From the NCBI GenBank assembly GCA_944739405.2, contig OX123197.2, positions 60,178,047 to 60,242,046 of the forward strand: a stretch of 64,000 bases of DNA, in the 5' to 3' direction. Of this stretch, positions 1 through 10,028 are shown piece by piece (the stretch's first letter is position 1; every line of letters starts with the position of its first letter). The DNA comes from Euclidia mi. Taxonomy: Eukaryota > Arthropoda > Insecta > Lepidoptera > Erebidae. The notes beneath the pieces were generated by a model. That model saw only the letters and a list, made by a program, of their open reading frames with translations, searched no databases and was not told where the DNA came from. The position numbers were made by a program, and so were the translations under genes.

Positions 1-180
1 ATAATTTTTTACATCTGCATAGTACGGAAGCGGTATACAACATGTAACAAGTTTAATGCACATCTTGAAAGTACTTTGTTCAGAATCGGCAACTGAATCC
101 ATTTCCGTCATTTTTAATATTGTTTATTTTTAGTCTTAAAATAATTAAAATAACGTAAATTGTAGTCACTCATTTTTTTA

Positions 181-421
181 AAAATTGAGCTATTCGAAAA
201 TAAACCTTAAATCAAAGCAGAACAGCTTATTTTTAAATGCATTTGTTAAATGGTTCCACGTTGACTTACACAAACGCACACATTAAAACAACACAATTAA
301 AAAAAAAATTGAGCTATTCGAAAATAAACCTTAAATCAAAGCAGAACGGCTTATTTTTAAATGCATTTGTTATATGGTTTCACGTTGACTTACACAAACG
401 CACACATTAATACAACACAAT
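181..421. repeat. Two-copy tandem duplication, about 124-bp period
   Basis: Positions 181-298 and 305-421 are near-identical. Both start AAAATTGAGCTATTCG and end in a TACAACACAAT-like stretch, with only a few substitutions. No coding content. It looks like a recent local duplication. Confidence 0.85.
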
Positions 422-429
422 AGACGGCA

Positions 430-1582
430 AAAGACAATAGCACACAATTGACCACCAAAATGTCTATCATCTATCTTTCACTAACGTAGGTAATAAACAA
501 CGGGAAAGAGCGAGACGTAATGTCTCGCTCGCGCTGGCGCATGACAAGCGCAGCGGGCGATGCGCTTAGACATGTTATGACAAGTACAACCGGGAATATC
601 TATCTGATTCTATCAGTGAGTGCTGTGAAAACCTTTTTAAAAGTTCACTTGTTTACAAAATGTGTAATGGTGTATAATTTAATCATTCAACAACAAAGTG
701 AAAAGTTCAACATCATCTTGATGTTGTCTTGTCACCCCTGGACTTTCTCATTGTGGAGAAATATTAAATCACTAGTTTATTGTGACAAGAGAAAAAGTGC
801 CGAGTAGTTAATTAATTAAGATACTAGCTGCTTTTGAAACAGTGAAAAGATGTGATTTGTGAGGAAATACTGAAGTGCTACGTGGACGAAAGAAATGTGA
901 TTTAAGCCTGTAAGTTATTTTATTATTCTATTATTGTAAGTATTTAGATTCACAAGATAACTTTAAACACGCCGTTCTTGTTTATTTCTCTCATTGATAT
1001 TCTTTTATTTTATCTGATTAAGTTAAGATAGTCACAATAGTCACTTACGATGTTAAGAAACAATAGATCGTGCATATTAATAACAAACAATAAATGATTC
1101 GACTGTCCACACCATAGCTTAAAAGTGTGATGGAAAGAAATACTCATAATATCTTTGGTAATACCAACAGAAGCTGACAAATTGTTCAAACATCATTTTT
1201 GTAAACCCCACTCTATCAGAGTGTGGTTTACAGACTGAATTTCATACATTTTGTTATATCGTATTGTGTTTCGTTCCTATCAGATCGCTGTTGTTTGTTT
1301 ACCATAGCAACCGTTTCGTTTGTGTGCGTGCGCAGATTTAGAGTGACCACGATTTTCACTTTTAATTGAGTTAATACTTTCTTTAAAAAACATTATTTAC
1401 GCAAATAAAAAAAATATTTCAATGCATGCATTATGATTGTAACAAGGTTTTCTAATTGGGGTGTCTGAGGATGTGCGTTATTTCCATTACACGTTGTATA
1501 TTCGGGTGAGAGCCCATATGCCTCTCAATAATAGTAATGTGTAATAAGACCATAAAATACCTTACGAAATATATATATCCTC
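430..1582. other. No recognisable gene; short palindrome at 508-530
   Basis: A 95-codon reading frame begins near 520, but it has no recognisable domain. A GC-richer patch contains a 9-bp-arm palindrome (GAGCGAGAC / GTCTCGCTC, 5-base loop). A GTAAGT-like donor near 918 leaves an untranslated first exon possible, but nothing confirms it. Confidence 0.4.
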
Positions 1583-1940
1583 CTAGCGTTATCCCAGTTA
1601 GAACCTAGAGTCCGCTTTCTAGTCTAACCGGATTAGACTGAATATTAGCTTTTCCACAGAGCAACTGGCTGTCTGGCCTCCGCAATCCAAAGGGATAGCC
1701 ATATTCCATGGTTTAGACTAGTGTCAGTTTATTCATAGGTACTGACTCCCTATAACGACTGTCAAAGATCTTCATGACAACCGGGACCGACGGCATAACG
1801 TGCTCTCCGAGGCATATGGAGAGCGATAATTAACAATTCAATACGCACATAACTCCGAAGTCATTGGTGCGCGCCGTGGATTCGAATCCGATACCCTCTG
1901 CATGACAGTCTGTTGGTATTTTCACTAGGTTATCGCTGCC
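1583..1940 (-). mobile_element. tRNA-derived SINE, minus strand
   Basis: The reverse strand starts with a tRNA-like head near 1940. An A-box-like TAACCTAGTG lies within 1922-1934, and a B box (GGATTCGAATCC read in complement) at 1878-1889. The body is shared with two further copies at 38430-38682 and 38757-39155. That dispersed copy number and the Pol III boxes are what identify it. It is non-coding and would depend on LINE proteins to move. Confidence 0.8.
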
Positions 1941-2844
1941 TTACTCAATGAAATATTAAATAAAACAGACAACTTCTTTTTTAACATCTTAAGCAACAAT
2001 TTGAATTAACATAACGCAGCAGGAACACTATACTAACATAGATAGCAATACTTCTAACTCATTATTTATAAGCAGTAAGTAAAATTACGTTTTGTCTAAC
2101 CGTACTATTTTCATTAAATAACAGAATAGATAGTATGGAAGAGGCGTACAGGCACTTCAAAAAATATTAAATAAATATTTTCTCCATACGTCCCTTGAAA
2201 AGCGGCGTATGACCTCTCCAAAACGGGGCGAATTTGCAACTTTTATTCACGGAGCGAATTTTAAGGACCGTATGGGCTCTTACCCTATATTCTACGGTTT
2301 TCGTAAAGCTAAAGTTACCTTAAATTTTATACATAATACCTTCGAAATTGCACAAATTATGTATAATGGCTATATGATTTGTGAAGTATAGGACACTAGA
2401 CTAGAATGTCCGCAGCGAGTACACATATTGTACATGCCAAATTGTAGCTTCTTTCTCTATAAGTCAGTCGAGAGAATTTTAAATATACGAATGAACCACA
2501 TACTCATGCTTGCACACTGGTTCAGTTCTATTTCAAATACCAACATGAATGTGACAAGTCAATTTCTATTTCACATGACGTACAAGATTAATTCCTCGCC
2601 ATCTTCACAGAGGACTACAGTTTGACACATTTTGTCACAGCGTTGCTATTCTCTTTGATCTCGTAGCTTATGTAAGTGAGTGACGAGTGTGACGTGCTGC
2701 AAAGCAACGCTAACAAACTGTCAGCGTCCTTGTCATTCATGTAGAACATTGGGTTATAACTTCCTCAGGTCGTATAGCATCATGTCCTTTATTGTCACTC
2801 ATTATTAGGTATTATCTGTTTATAGAAAATTCTAGCGTTACTGA
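1941..2844. other. No recognisable feature
   Basis: Reading frames of 60 and 65 codons lie at 2209 and 2428. They have no recognisable motif and a base composition like the surrounding DNA, so I do not call genes. Confidence 0.4.
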
Positions 2845-2990
2845 CTGAATGACAGACAACTCACAGTCCAAACTTTTGGGCGTACGAAGCTGAAATTTGG
2901 CACGTATGTTCTTTAGGGGTCCTAGGGGGCACTAAGAAGGGATTTCCCGAAATTTTCACGGGATCGGCAAGAAAATCGGAAATTAATTAG
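2845..2990. repeat. Fragment of a dispersed arthropod repeat
   Basis: Contains phrases I know from a very common insect repeat: AAGCTGAAATTTGGCAC, then GGGGTCCTAGGGGG, then CACGGGAT. Related wording recurs in the element at 27543-27900. Non-coding; the limits are approximate. Confidence 0.5.
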
Positions 2991-3079
2991 CAATAAAAAA
3001 ATGTGCAGACAAATTAAGCAGAGCTTCAGAGGAGTTCGTTTACAAACTGTAACAGAAGTTTATATACTATATCAAGAGA

Positions 3080-3158
3080 ACACACACAGATTTATTCTAA
3101 ATGAGGATCGAACTCTCCATCATCAGCTGAGCAGTCAGTGTCATTAACTACTAGGCTA
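3080..3158 (-). repeat. tRNA-like SINE head fragment
   Basis: The complement has an A-box-like TAGCCTAGTAGT and a B-box-like GAGTTCGATCC at tRNA spacing, but no recognisable body. It is probably a truncated SINE rather than a functional tRNA gene, because no clean cloverleaf or acceptor stem is visible. Confidence 0.5.
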
Positions 3159-3233
3159 ATAGATAAATCGCCATGGCAATAATAGCGTTAGTTGATGAAT
3201 ACTCAGATACAAGGAAAGGAATATTTCATAAAC

Positions 3234-3300
3234 ATCATCATCAGCCCGCCGCAGTCCACTGCTGAGATAGGCCACTCCAATGGCACACTACGGAAGATTT
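3234..3300 (-). repeat. RTE-type 3' tail fragment
   Basis: CATCATCATCAGCC followed by CAGTCCACTGCTGAGATAGG is the complement of the 3' end of the RTE LINE at 60389-63610 (GGCCTATGTCCAGCAGTGG...GATGATGATGA). It may be the tail of a SINE or a 5'-truncated LINE. Confidence 0.6.
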
Positions 3301-4839
3301 ATTGGGTGTTTATAACGGGAAAGCTACATAACTCAATTTGAGAAATATGCTGGTTCGGGTAGTCAGCAAAAGTAAACAAAATACTTTCCACGTATCAATA
3401 AATGGTGAACCGGATAAAAACAGGTGATTTCAGTAGATACCATTTTATTCGATTTATACCGAGTAAGGATGTTATCGGAGTCTATAATCGTAAATGAAGG
3501 TACCGGAAATCCAAAATAAAATATATCTAAAATTGATACTGTAGCTGTTTTACGTTATAAATGCAAAAGTTTGGGTGGATTTCTCATACCTACACGCTAT
3601 AAGGATTGGTGTTATTTTGGTTAAAGGTTTTGACTGGAATTTATATTTATTTTTATTATGACATTGTCTTGTACCTTTGGTCGTTTTGACGTATACCACC
3701 GGATATATCCAATTTGCATTTGTTTGTTTTAGAAGGTGGGTTTTACGACGTTATAGTAAAAAAGGGACTAGTGGTAAATTGAAGTGATAGTAAGAATAGT
3801 GCAAGCGATTAATCATCAAAAATATAGAGAGAAATTAAGGTTTACTAAATATACTTTGTACTATTCATCTAACTAACTAGCGGCGACATTAGTATGATAT
3901 TTAAGAGTATTATACTTCAAATATTTACGGTTTTATTGAAAAAGTAGTTCTACTTTAAAATACCGAAGTTACGTTACATTAGGAAATTACGTAAAATTCG
4001 TCCATTAGATGTTATACGGACAGAAAAGGCTTTATCTAATAAATACCTATAATATTATATAATAATTATCTACAAAAGAAAGATACTGAAACACAGCTGA
4101 AACAGGCAGCTTCTTGGCCATTTTAAATCATCTAAATAGTCTAAATCAGTATTTCCTGAACGAAACATCTATAACAGTTAATTAAAAACCAACATAACAA
4201 ACAATACCGCGTTCGATAACTATATTCAAGCATGTACGAACAATATTATTTTAATCAAAAGTTGTTCGTTCATGCACAGCGATGTTACTCGTGTTACATT
4301 ATCAGTATGTAGTGATTAAAGGGGGGATGAGAGAGGGATGAGGAGAGTTCTAAGGGAGCCCCCTTAGAACTCTCTGATCTATGTTGATGAGCAGAGTACA
4401 ACGGTGTAAACTTAGATGCTTCAGTAGCTTAACGTTGTGGAACAATTGATTCTAATATAATAGTACCATACTATGAAACGTTTCGAGAGATAGAAGGTGG
4501 AAATGTGTAGTCGTAATTTTGGCTTTGAAGTATAAGTTAAAGGCAAAGTTATATGTCTCTACAAGAAGGTAGGTCTAGTATGATTTTGTAAGTATAGACA
4601 ATTCCTAAAGGAGCTATCTAGAATTATGATTAAAATCGTTTAAAATACATTTTCAGTTTTTTTATTACCATAAAGAACACAGAACTGTCCAACAAAGTAC
4701 ATTGAAGTAACATAACAACTATACATACCGATGACAAGAAATAACAACGATTTTGGAAGAAATGTGAACGCCACGGTTTTTTTTATCCATTATCTGAATG
4801 TAGTAGAGAAGTCCCACGGTATAGAAGATTTATTCCTTA
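3301..4839. other. Unidentified AT-rich DNA with one strong hairpin
   Basis: No gene-like reading frame. At 4343-4374 there is a perfect 14-bp stem (GAGAGTTCTAAGGG / CCCTTAGAACTCTC) with a 4-base loop, reported as a finding. Confidence 0.4.
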
Positions 4840-5120
4840 CTAGCTTTTGCCCGCGGGTTCGCGCGCGTTAAATTAGGGGTAATACAAATCTATTTTCAGT
4901 CTCAAGTTGTGTGATGACATTCCCGATTTTTCTAAAGACTTCAGAAACTCTATAGGGTACAAAGTAATTTGGTCAGTATCCATGACATTATCTACCACTA
5001 TCTATCGAAAGGTACATAATAACATCACCTTGCATACAGTCAAATTTCAAAGCCATGTTCCAATACAGTCACGTCCGATATATATCTATAAACACTTTCG
5101 TATTTATAATATTAGTAGAG
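4840..5120 (-). mobile_element. Short non-autonomous Helitron, minus strand
   Basis: On the plus strand it opens with CTAGCTTTTGCCCGCGGG, the complement of the usual lepidopteran Helitron 3' end (CCCGCGGGCAAAAGCTAG), preceded by A. It ends near 5119-5121 at the complement of TCTACTAATATTATAAAT, the usual 5' terminus. No coding capacity. It lies next to a second Helitron end at 5330-5505. Confidence 0.75.
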
Positions 5121-5329
5121 AAAATCGTTTCAGCCATTTAAGCGTAGTATATAATTATTACTTTATATAAGTGAACAATGTAATCACCATGCACAATATG
5201 ACATTATATAATTATGGTGTGTTAGTACTGACAGATATAGTACGATAGCACATGCGCAGCGCTCACTTATGACAGCGCATGCGTTCTTACTTCCAAGAGG
5301 TAAATTTGTGCCGTACAAACTTCTACCCT

Positions 5330-5505
5330 CCCTACAATCCCTCCCAGTTTAATTTTTGCTACTTATGGTAGCTTATGTCCGTCTCCATGGTTCAATATAT
5401 CTCTATATTAGATTTCAACAAAATCAGTTCAGCCGTTTTAGCGTGAAAACGGAACATAAATACATCCATACATACACACTTTCGAATTTATAATATAAGT
5501 ATGGA
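5330..5505 (-). mobile_element. Partial Helitron, 5' end on the minus strand
   Basis: The complement of 5480-5505 reads ATACTTATATTATAAATTCG and then AAGTGTGTATG. This matches the 5' region of the same short Helitron class, as does the CAGTTCAGCCGTTTTAGCG phrase at about 5427. Its 3' CTAG terminus is not visible. Confidence 0.6.
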
Positions 5506-6954
5506 TCCTCGAACTATGGGCTATCAGAAAGTCTCTTCGTTTTCAATAAACCATTTATTTATGAAGGTTATATTAATGGCGATAACAATTCAGTCGCATA
5601 ATTGTCTTCTTAATCACCATTATCTCGTCTTATCTTTAAATAATTATAATATTACCATTTTGTCTTTTCTTCATCTTTTAAAGTCCAGACAAAAAAGGGT
5701 TAAGTATGCAAGTACAACGCAGGAAATTATCTGACGCTTTTGACTGACTCGGCCCACTGATGGCCCGCATTCAACAGCAATCGTACGGCTCAACCTTAAT
5801 TGAGGGAGCCAGCACGATCTGTATCACTATGCCTCCACGCCATCAGAAGGTGTATGCATAAGCATGTCAACCTAAGCCATCAGACAGGTTGCCACAACTA
5901 TTTGTTTATATGTTTAATAATGCCCACATCGTACTCACAACTTTACATGATAATACACAGTAACATACATGTTGCAAACAATAAGTAAAAATCATAAAAA
6001 TTTAAACAATAAAATGTCATATATTTAAAATATCAGAATATATAAGCTAGAGATCGTTGATTCGATTTTCACCCAAAACAAATCTTTTTGTGATGAGCAA
6101 GATTAGGTATTTGTCCCGCATCAGAAGGCCTATTTTCGTATTTTATATGATATTGTAACTATATTTTGAACGAAATTAGATTAGATTTTGAATTGACTCA
6201 AATCGGTAATCTGCTAATTTAATGTCATCTAATTTTACTTATACTCGTATAGTTCGGCGTTGACACATTGCTAAATTTACGACCTAGTCACGATAATATT
6301 CCAATTATATTGAATTATCTGTTAATTTAGGATAATATCTTTTGTGACGTAAGAATGTCATTAACATTAGATCGAAACTGCACTTTGAGCAAATATAATT
6401 AGGAGAATTGGGCCTCTGGGTGTAATTTATCTACATTATGTTTGTATTTCAGAATGTATAGTATAGCCATTTGTCTCATTGCCACGGTATAATATGCAAC
6501 CTAGCTTTACACAATAATTTTAATGTGACAGAGGACCTTAATAAAAAAAATAGAAAAAAGGAATTTACGATAGCGGTCAGCTGTCAACTGATCATTTTGT
6601 TTCAAATTATTTGGAGAACTTGGATAAAACGAGGGAGTATTATTTATTTATCACGTTATTCTTGGTCCCTAATTATTGTTAACCTGTCATATTATTGTCC
6701 GCTTTGCTAATAACCATTAAAAATCAGTTTCGTTTTGTCTTCAGACGACTTACCCTCTTACGAAATTTATTTTGCCTCTAATACCAAATTTGAACCTGTG
6801 TTTAAATTAAGCTATATTTTTTAGTACATTGACTCAAAACTTAATAATAATTTAGCGTGTAACCCAACCCATACTTAATTTTCCACTTATTATTCAGATA
6901 CTTTCTATTGTCTAGTCTTCTTTAAATACTTTTCTGTTTATTTTTTCTTCACCA
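5506..6954. other. No recognisable gene
   Basis: AT-rich DNA with reading frames up to 79 codons and no motifs. The part nearest 6950 may include the unrecognised 5' UTR of LINE-A. Confidence 0.35.
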
Positions 6955-6988
6955 CTATTTCAATATTTCCAGTGACCCACTATCCGCC

Positions 6989-7317
6989 ATGTCGATGTTG
7001 ACATGCAAGGCTACTGCTAAGGATTTGGAGGTGAAACTGAAGTTGACACTTGAGGAGCTTAAAAAGTCGAAGGAGCTAAATGCACAACTGCTCAGGGAAC
7101 ATGAGGAAAGTGAGGAAGAAATTGGAAAAATACTTGGCAAAAATTCAGAACTGAAGAGCGAGCTTGCCGATCTTCACATTCAGTACATGGATGTACTAGA
7201 CCAGAGAGATCGCTTACAGGAATAAGTTACCTCTTTCGGAGAATGTAGTGAATCTCATGAGAGGGCCCTGAGTCGCATAAATGAGCTAGAAATTAGCTTG
7301 AGTGAAGCTCATAATAC
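6989..7317 (+). pseudogene. LINE-A ORF1, N-terminal coiled-coil part
   Basis: ATG at 6989 in good context (CCGCCATGTCG). The product is a charged heptad-rich coiled coil (residues about 8-78, rich in E, L and K), as expected for a LINE ORF1 that trimerises and binds RNA. An in-frame TAA at 7223 interrupts it, but coiled-coil-like sequence continues in the same frame up to the LTR insertion at 7318. The frame resumes after the insertion at 10710. Confidence 0.65.
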
Positions 7318-7465
7318 TGTGACGGCCGATGTCATGTCAAACCGTCGTCACGAAACAATAATTAGCAAAGAGGTTTGAAGACTATTTTATTATTTGGAAA
7401 TGAGTTTTAATTCGATGACGTATACATTTTGTCAAGTGTTCGCCAAATTCAGCATCCGTTGATAA

Positions 7466-7535
7466 CAAGGCGATGGCTGTACGGATAACGCATCCCGTTC
7501 ACGTTCTGACGGCGTGGGTTCAAATCCCAGTCATA
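7466..7535 (+). promoter_or_regulatory. tRNA-like Pol III boxes inside the 5' LTR
   Basis: TGGCTGTACGG (7474-7484) resembles an A box. GGTTCAAATCC (7517-7527) is a perfect match to the B-box consensus GGTTCRANNCC, 32 bases downstream. A T-arm-like stem (TGGG / CCCA) encloses the B-box loop. The full cloverleaf is degenerate, so this is unlikely to be a functional tRNA. The same boxes are in the 3' LTR. Confidence 0.55.
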
Positions 7536-7752
7536 ACAGTTATGTGGATTTTGGTTTTTATGAAATTTGGAAAATGTTTATAAATATTTGGCAAATATTT
7601 AAAAAATGATTATTTAAATATTTCGAATAAAAATTAGAAAATTCTAGAAAGTTCAAGAAGGAATGGAGAGGTTAAAAAGAGACAGGAGATGGAAAAACAA
7701 TTGAATAACGAAAAGACGATCGAAATTAGTGAATCTAGAACATTCCTAGGGG

Positions 7753-7760
7753 TATATAAG
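7753..7760 (+). promoter_or_regulatory. LTR TATA box
   Basis: TATATAAG followed about 25-30 bases later by CGCCAGTTT, an initiator-like CAGT. It is the likely Pol II promoter of the element; the 3' LTR copy is at 10420-10427. Confidence 0.6.
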
Positions 7761-8040
7761 GCGATGTAGATGCGCTGAGCGCCAGTTTAAGTTGAAAAGT
7801 GGTAAAGTGAAGAAGAAGAAGGAAGAAGTAAAAGGAAGAAAGAAGAAGTAGTAAAAAAGTGAAGTGAAAGTATAGTGCAGTAAAGTGCAGTGAAGTGCAG
7901 TGAACAGTGCAGTGCAAAAGACGCTAGTGTTGGTGCTGTCTGCGTCGAAATTAAACGGCGTGTCGTGTGTGAAGTCGAATAAAGTGTTATAAGTGCTACT
8001 CGGTGTTTCCTTCCAATCCCGTTACCCCGTCCGTAACAAT

Positions 8041-8058
8041 TGGTGTCAGAAGTGGGAT
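8041..8058 (+). promoter_or_regulatory. Primer binding site
   Basis: TGGTGTCAGAAGTGGGAT begins two bases after the 5' LTR, where the minus-strand primer site of an LTR element lies, and starts with the usual TGG. I cannot assign the primer tRNA. Confidence 0.6.
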
Positions 8059-8072
8059 TGGAAGAATCAAAG

Positions 8073-10028
8073 ATGCCAGTCATGCCAAGGGAAGGGCCTA
8101 CGACACGTGCAAGGGCTGCCGCTCAAGAGCAAGGTGACTCTAGCCAGGAAGTTGTGAGCAGGGATGCTCCTTCACAAGGAAGTGGATCTGAAGGGGGGGT
8201 ATCAACGTCCGCAAGCGCGGCTAACCCGCTATCTCTCGCAGACCTCGCAGCACTATTCCAACAATCACTTAAGGAAAACTCGCAGCAGCTTAAATCCGAA
8301 CTCCAGCAAAACTCGCAGCAGCTACAATCGCAGCTTGAATCTCGACTCGAGCAAAAGTTGCAGCAGCTCAAATCCGAACTCCAGCAAAACTCGCAGCAGC
8401 TCAAATCCGAACTCCAGCAAAACTCGCAGCAACTCAGCGAGATAAAGGAGAGCCAGGTTGAGATTCGCCGTTATATATCCGAGAACGAACGTAAGATCGC
8501 CGAGATGGAGATGCGTATCGGTGAAGTGCAATCTCGCGTGGTTACTATAGAGGAAGAGATGCAGACCCGCATGGCGTCAGTAGTATCGGAAGAGGTGCAG
8601 TCCCGCATGGCGTCAGTATCAGAAGAGATATATACCCGTATAGCTACGATAGAGGAGGAGTTAAAGAAGATGAAGTCCAACAGCCCTTCGGTCTCTATCA
8701 ACTCATCAAGTTCTGGTGGTTATTTAAAAGTACCATTATTTGATGGTAACACTCCCTGGGAGGCCTACAGAATACAGTTCGAAGCCGCTTCTATTAGCAA
8801 TGGTTGGGATGTCGACCAGGCCAAGTTTGCACTCATCCTGGCGTTGCGTGGAGAAGCATTATCGGTGCTTGAGGCCGTGGGAAAGGATGCTACTTACGCA
8901 CAGCTGTTTGAGGCTCTAGAATTCAGGTTTGGAGACGAGCACTTAAAATATGTGTTCCGAGCTAAGTTACGCAATCGCCGTCAGTATCCGAACGAATCCT
9001 TGCAGCAGTGGGCGATGGAAGTGACGAAGATGGTGCGAAAAGCTTATCAGTCGACACCCGCGGAACAAGTTCAAAGCATGCGACTCCAGGCGTTCATCGA
9101 CGGAATTTATGACGATGAAGTCAGAGCTGCCGTGCACCTTAAACACCACAAAAATGTTAAAGACGCATTAGCACATGCTCTAGAAGTGGAGGCTTTTCGA
9201 CAAGAAATTACGAGTGATCGAGACAGGGTTATTGCAGCGGAAGTAGAGAGAACTGGTCGCAGATCTTTTGTCCTAAAGTGTTATAACTCTAGAGAGCCCG
9301 GACATTTAAGGCGTAGCTGTCCAAAACATGTAGCAGAAAGGCGTAAGATTGACGCTAGTGTTCAAGTGTTGAAAGATGATCAGGAAGCAATTACAGCCAA
9401 GACTTCAATGCAAGCGCTGATCAGAAGACGGAAAGCTCCGAAAGTTCGTATTCGACAACGCACGGATGGAAATGGTTTAACTATCGATGGAGCAGTCAAT
9501 GGCGTTCTATGTTCGCTGACCCTGGACACCGGTGCGACACGAACGGTTATAGGCACTCGTTTGACAAGAAAGAACGGAAAGATTCTAACGCCGTCAACTT
9601 CACTTCGACTGACGACGGCTACCGGTCAGTACATCCCAGTTAAAGGCGAACAGATGGTGGCTATAAAAATTGGTGACAACCTTTACTGGCAACGAGCGGT
9701 GATTGCAGACATCGTAGACGATTGTATAGTTGGGCTGGATTTCTTTAGAGATCATCAGTGCAGATTAGACATTAAAGGTGGTATACTTAAGTGTGGATAT
9801 GTGGAAATTCCAATGAAAGGTAGTAGCATGGGGAAAGTTTTGTGCCTCAAAGAAAGCAAACTTACACATAGATCACTGGCTTCTATAGCTACGAAGTTTA
9901 ATGATTTGGTCCATGTCAATAGCAGAGCGGTGTATTATGGGTTTAAGGATGCGCGGGACGCGCATGTCTTAGAGGGGGGTAGTGTGACGGCCGATGTCAT
10001 GTCAAACCGTCGTCACGAAACACAATAA
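8073..10028 (+). CDS. Gag-protease polyprotein of the LTR element
   Basis: A 651-residue uninterrupted ORF. I chose the ATG at 8073 because the longer frame starts with TTG inside the primer binding site. Domains in order: a coiled coil (about residues 65-200) with a repeated QQLKSELQQNS-like unit from 33-bp DNA repeats at 8280-8440; a Retrotrans_gag-type capsid region (about 217-390, opening YLKVPLFDG); one zinc knuckle at 403-416; and an aspartic protease with DTGA at 485-488 and a later IVGLDFF motif. The knuckle reads C-X2-S-X4-H-X4-C, so its second cysteine is serine, which may weaken RNA binding. The last 15 or so residues are read from the 3' LTR, and pol is absent. Expected product: self-assembling gag with a protease. 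Confidence 0.85.
   Translation: MPVMPREGPTTRARAAAQEQGDSSQEVVSRDAPSQGSGSEGGVSTSASAANPLSLADLAALFQQSLKENSQQLKSELQQNSQQLQSQLESRLEQKLQQLKSELQQNSQQLKSELQQNSQQLSEIKESQVEIRRYISENERKIAEMEMRIGEVQSRVVTIEEEMQTRMASVVSEEVQSRMASVSEEIYTRIATIEEELKKMKSNSPSVSINSSSSGGYLKVPLFDGNTPWEAYRIQFEAASISNGWDVDQAKFALILALRGEALSVLEAVGKDATYAQLFEALEFRFGDEHLKYVFRAKLRNRRQYPNESLQQWAMEVTKMVRKAYQSTPAEQVQSMRLQAFIDGIYDDEVRAAVHLKHHKNVKDALAHALEVEAFRQEITSDRDRVIAAEVERTGRRSFVLKCYNSREPGHLRRSCPKHVAERRKIDASVQVLKDDQEAITAKTSMQALIRRRKAPKVRIRQRTDGNGLTIDGAVNGVLCSLTLDTGATRTVIGTRLTRKNGKILTPSTSLRLTTATGQYIPVKGEQMVAIKIGDNLYWQRAVIADIVDDCIVGLDFFRDHQCRLDIKGGILKCGYVEIPMKGSSMGKVLCLKESKLTHRSLASIATKFNDLVHVNSRAVYYGFKDARDAHVLEGGSVTADVMSNRRHETQ
9971..9982 (+). 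promoter_or_regulatory. Polypurine tract
   Basis: AGAGGGGGGTAG lies immediately before the 3' LTR start TGTGACGG, the position and composition expected for plus-strand priming. Confidence 0.7.

Larger units (their letters stand above)
7318..8038 (+). repeat. 5' LTR
   Basis: 721 bp, TG...CA. It contains a tRNA-like segment (A box 7474-7484, B box 7517-7527), a TATA box (TATATAAG, 7753-7760), a long purine tract (about 7808-7855), about five copies of an AGTGCAGTGAA-like word (7874-7916) and a polyadenylation signal AATAAA at 7978. The arrangement places transcription start near 7785 and processing after 7983. Confidence 0.88.

Noticed and set aside
520..807. 95-codon ORF as a host gene
   Set aside because: No recognised domain or supporting coding signal; a possible untranslated exon cannot be shown from sequence alone.
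7469..7535. Functional tRNA gene in the LTR
   Set aside because: The B box and T arm are good, but the anticodon loop and acceptor stem do not form properly; treated as tRNA-like boxes only.
7735..8083. Minus-strand ORFs in the LTR (and again at 10402)
   Set aside because: They are duplicated because the LTR is duplicated, are rich in Leu/Phe from the purine tract, and lie antisense to the LTR promoter region.
8123..8701. Minus-strand ORFs rich in Cys and Leu within gag
   Set aside because: Antisense shadows of the coiled-coil repeats of the gag ORF.
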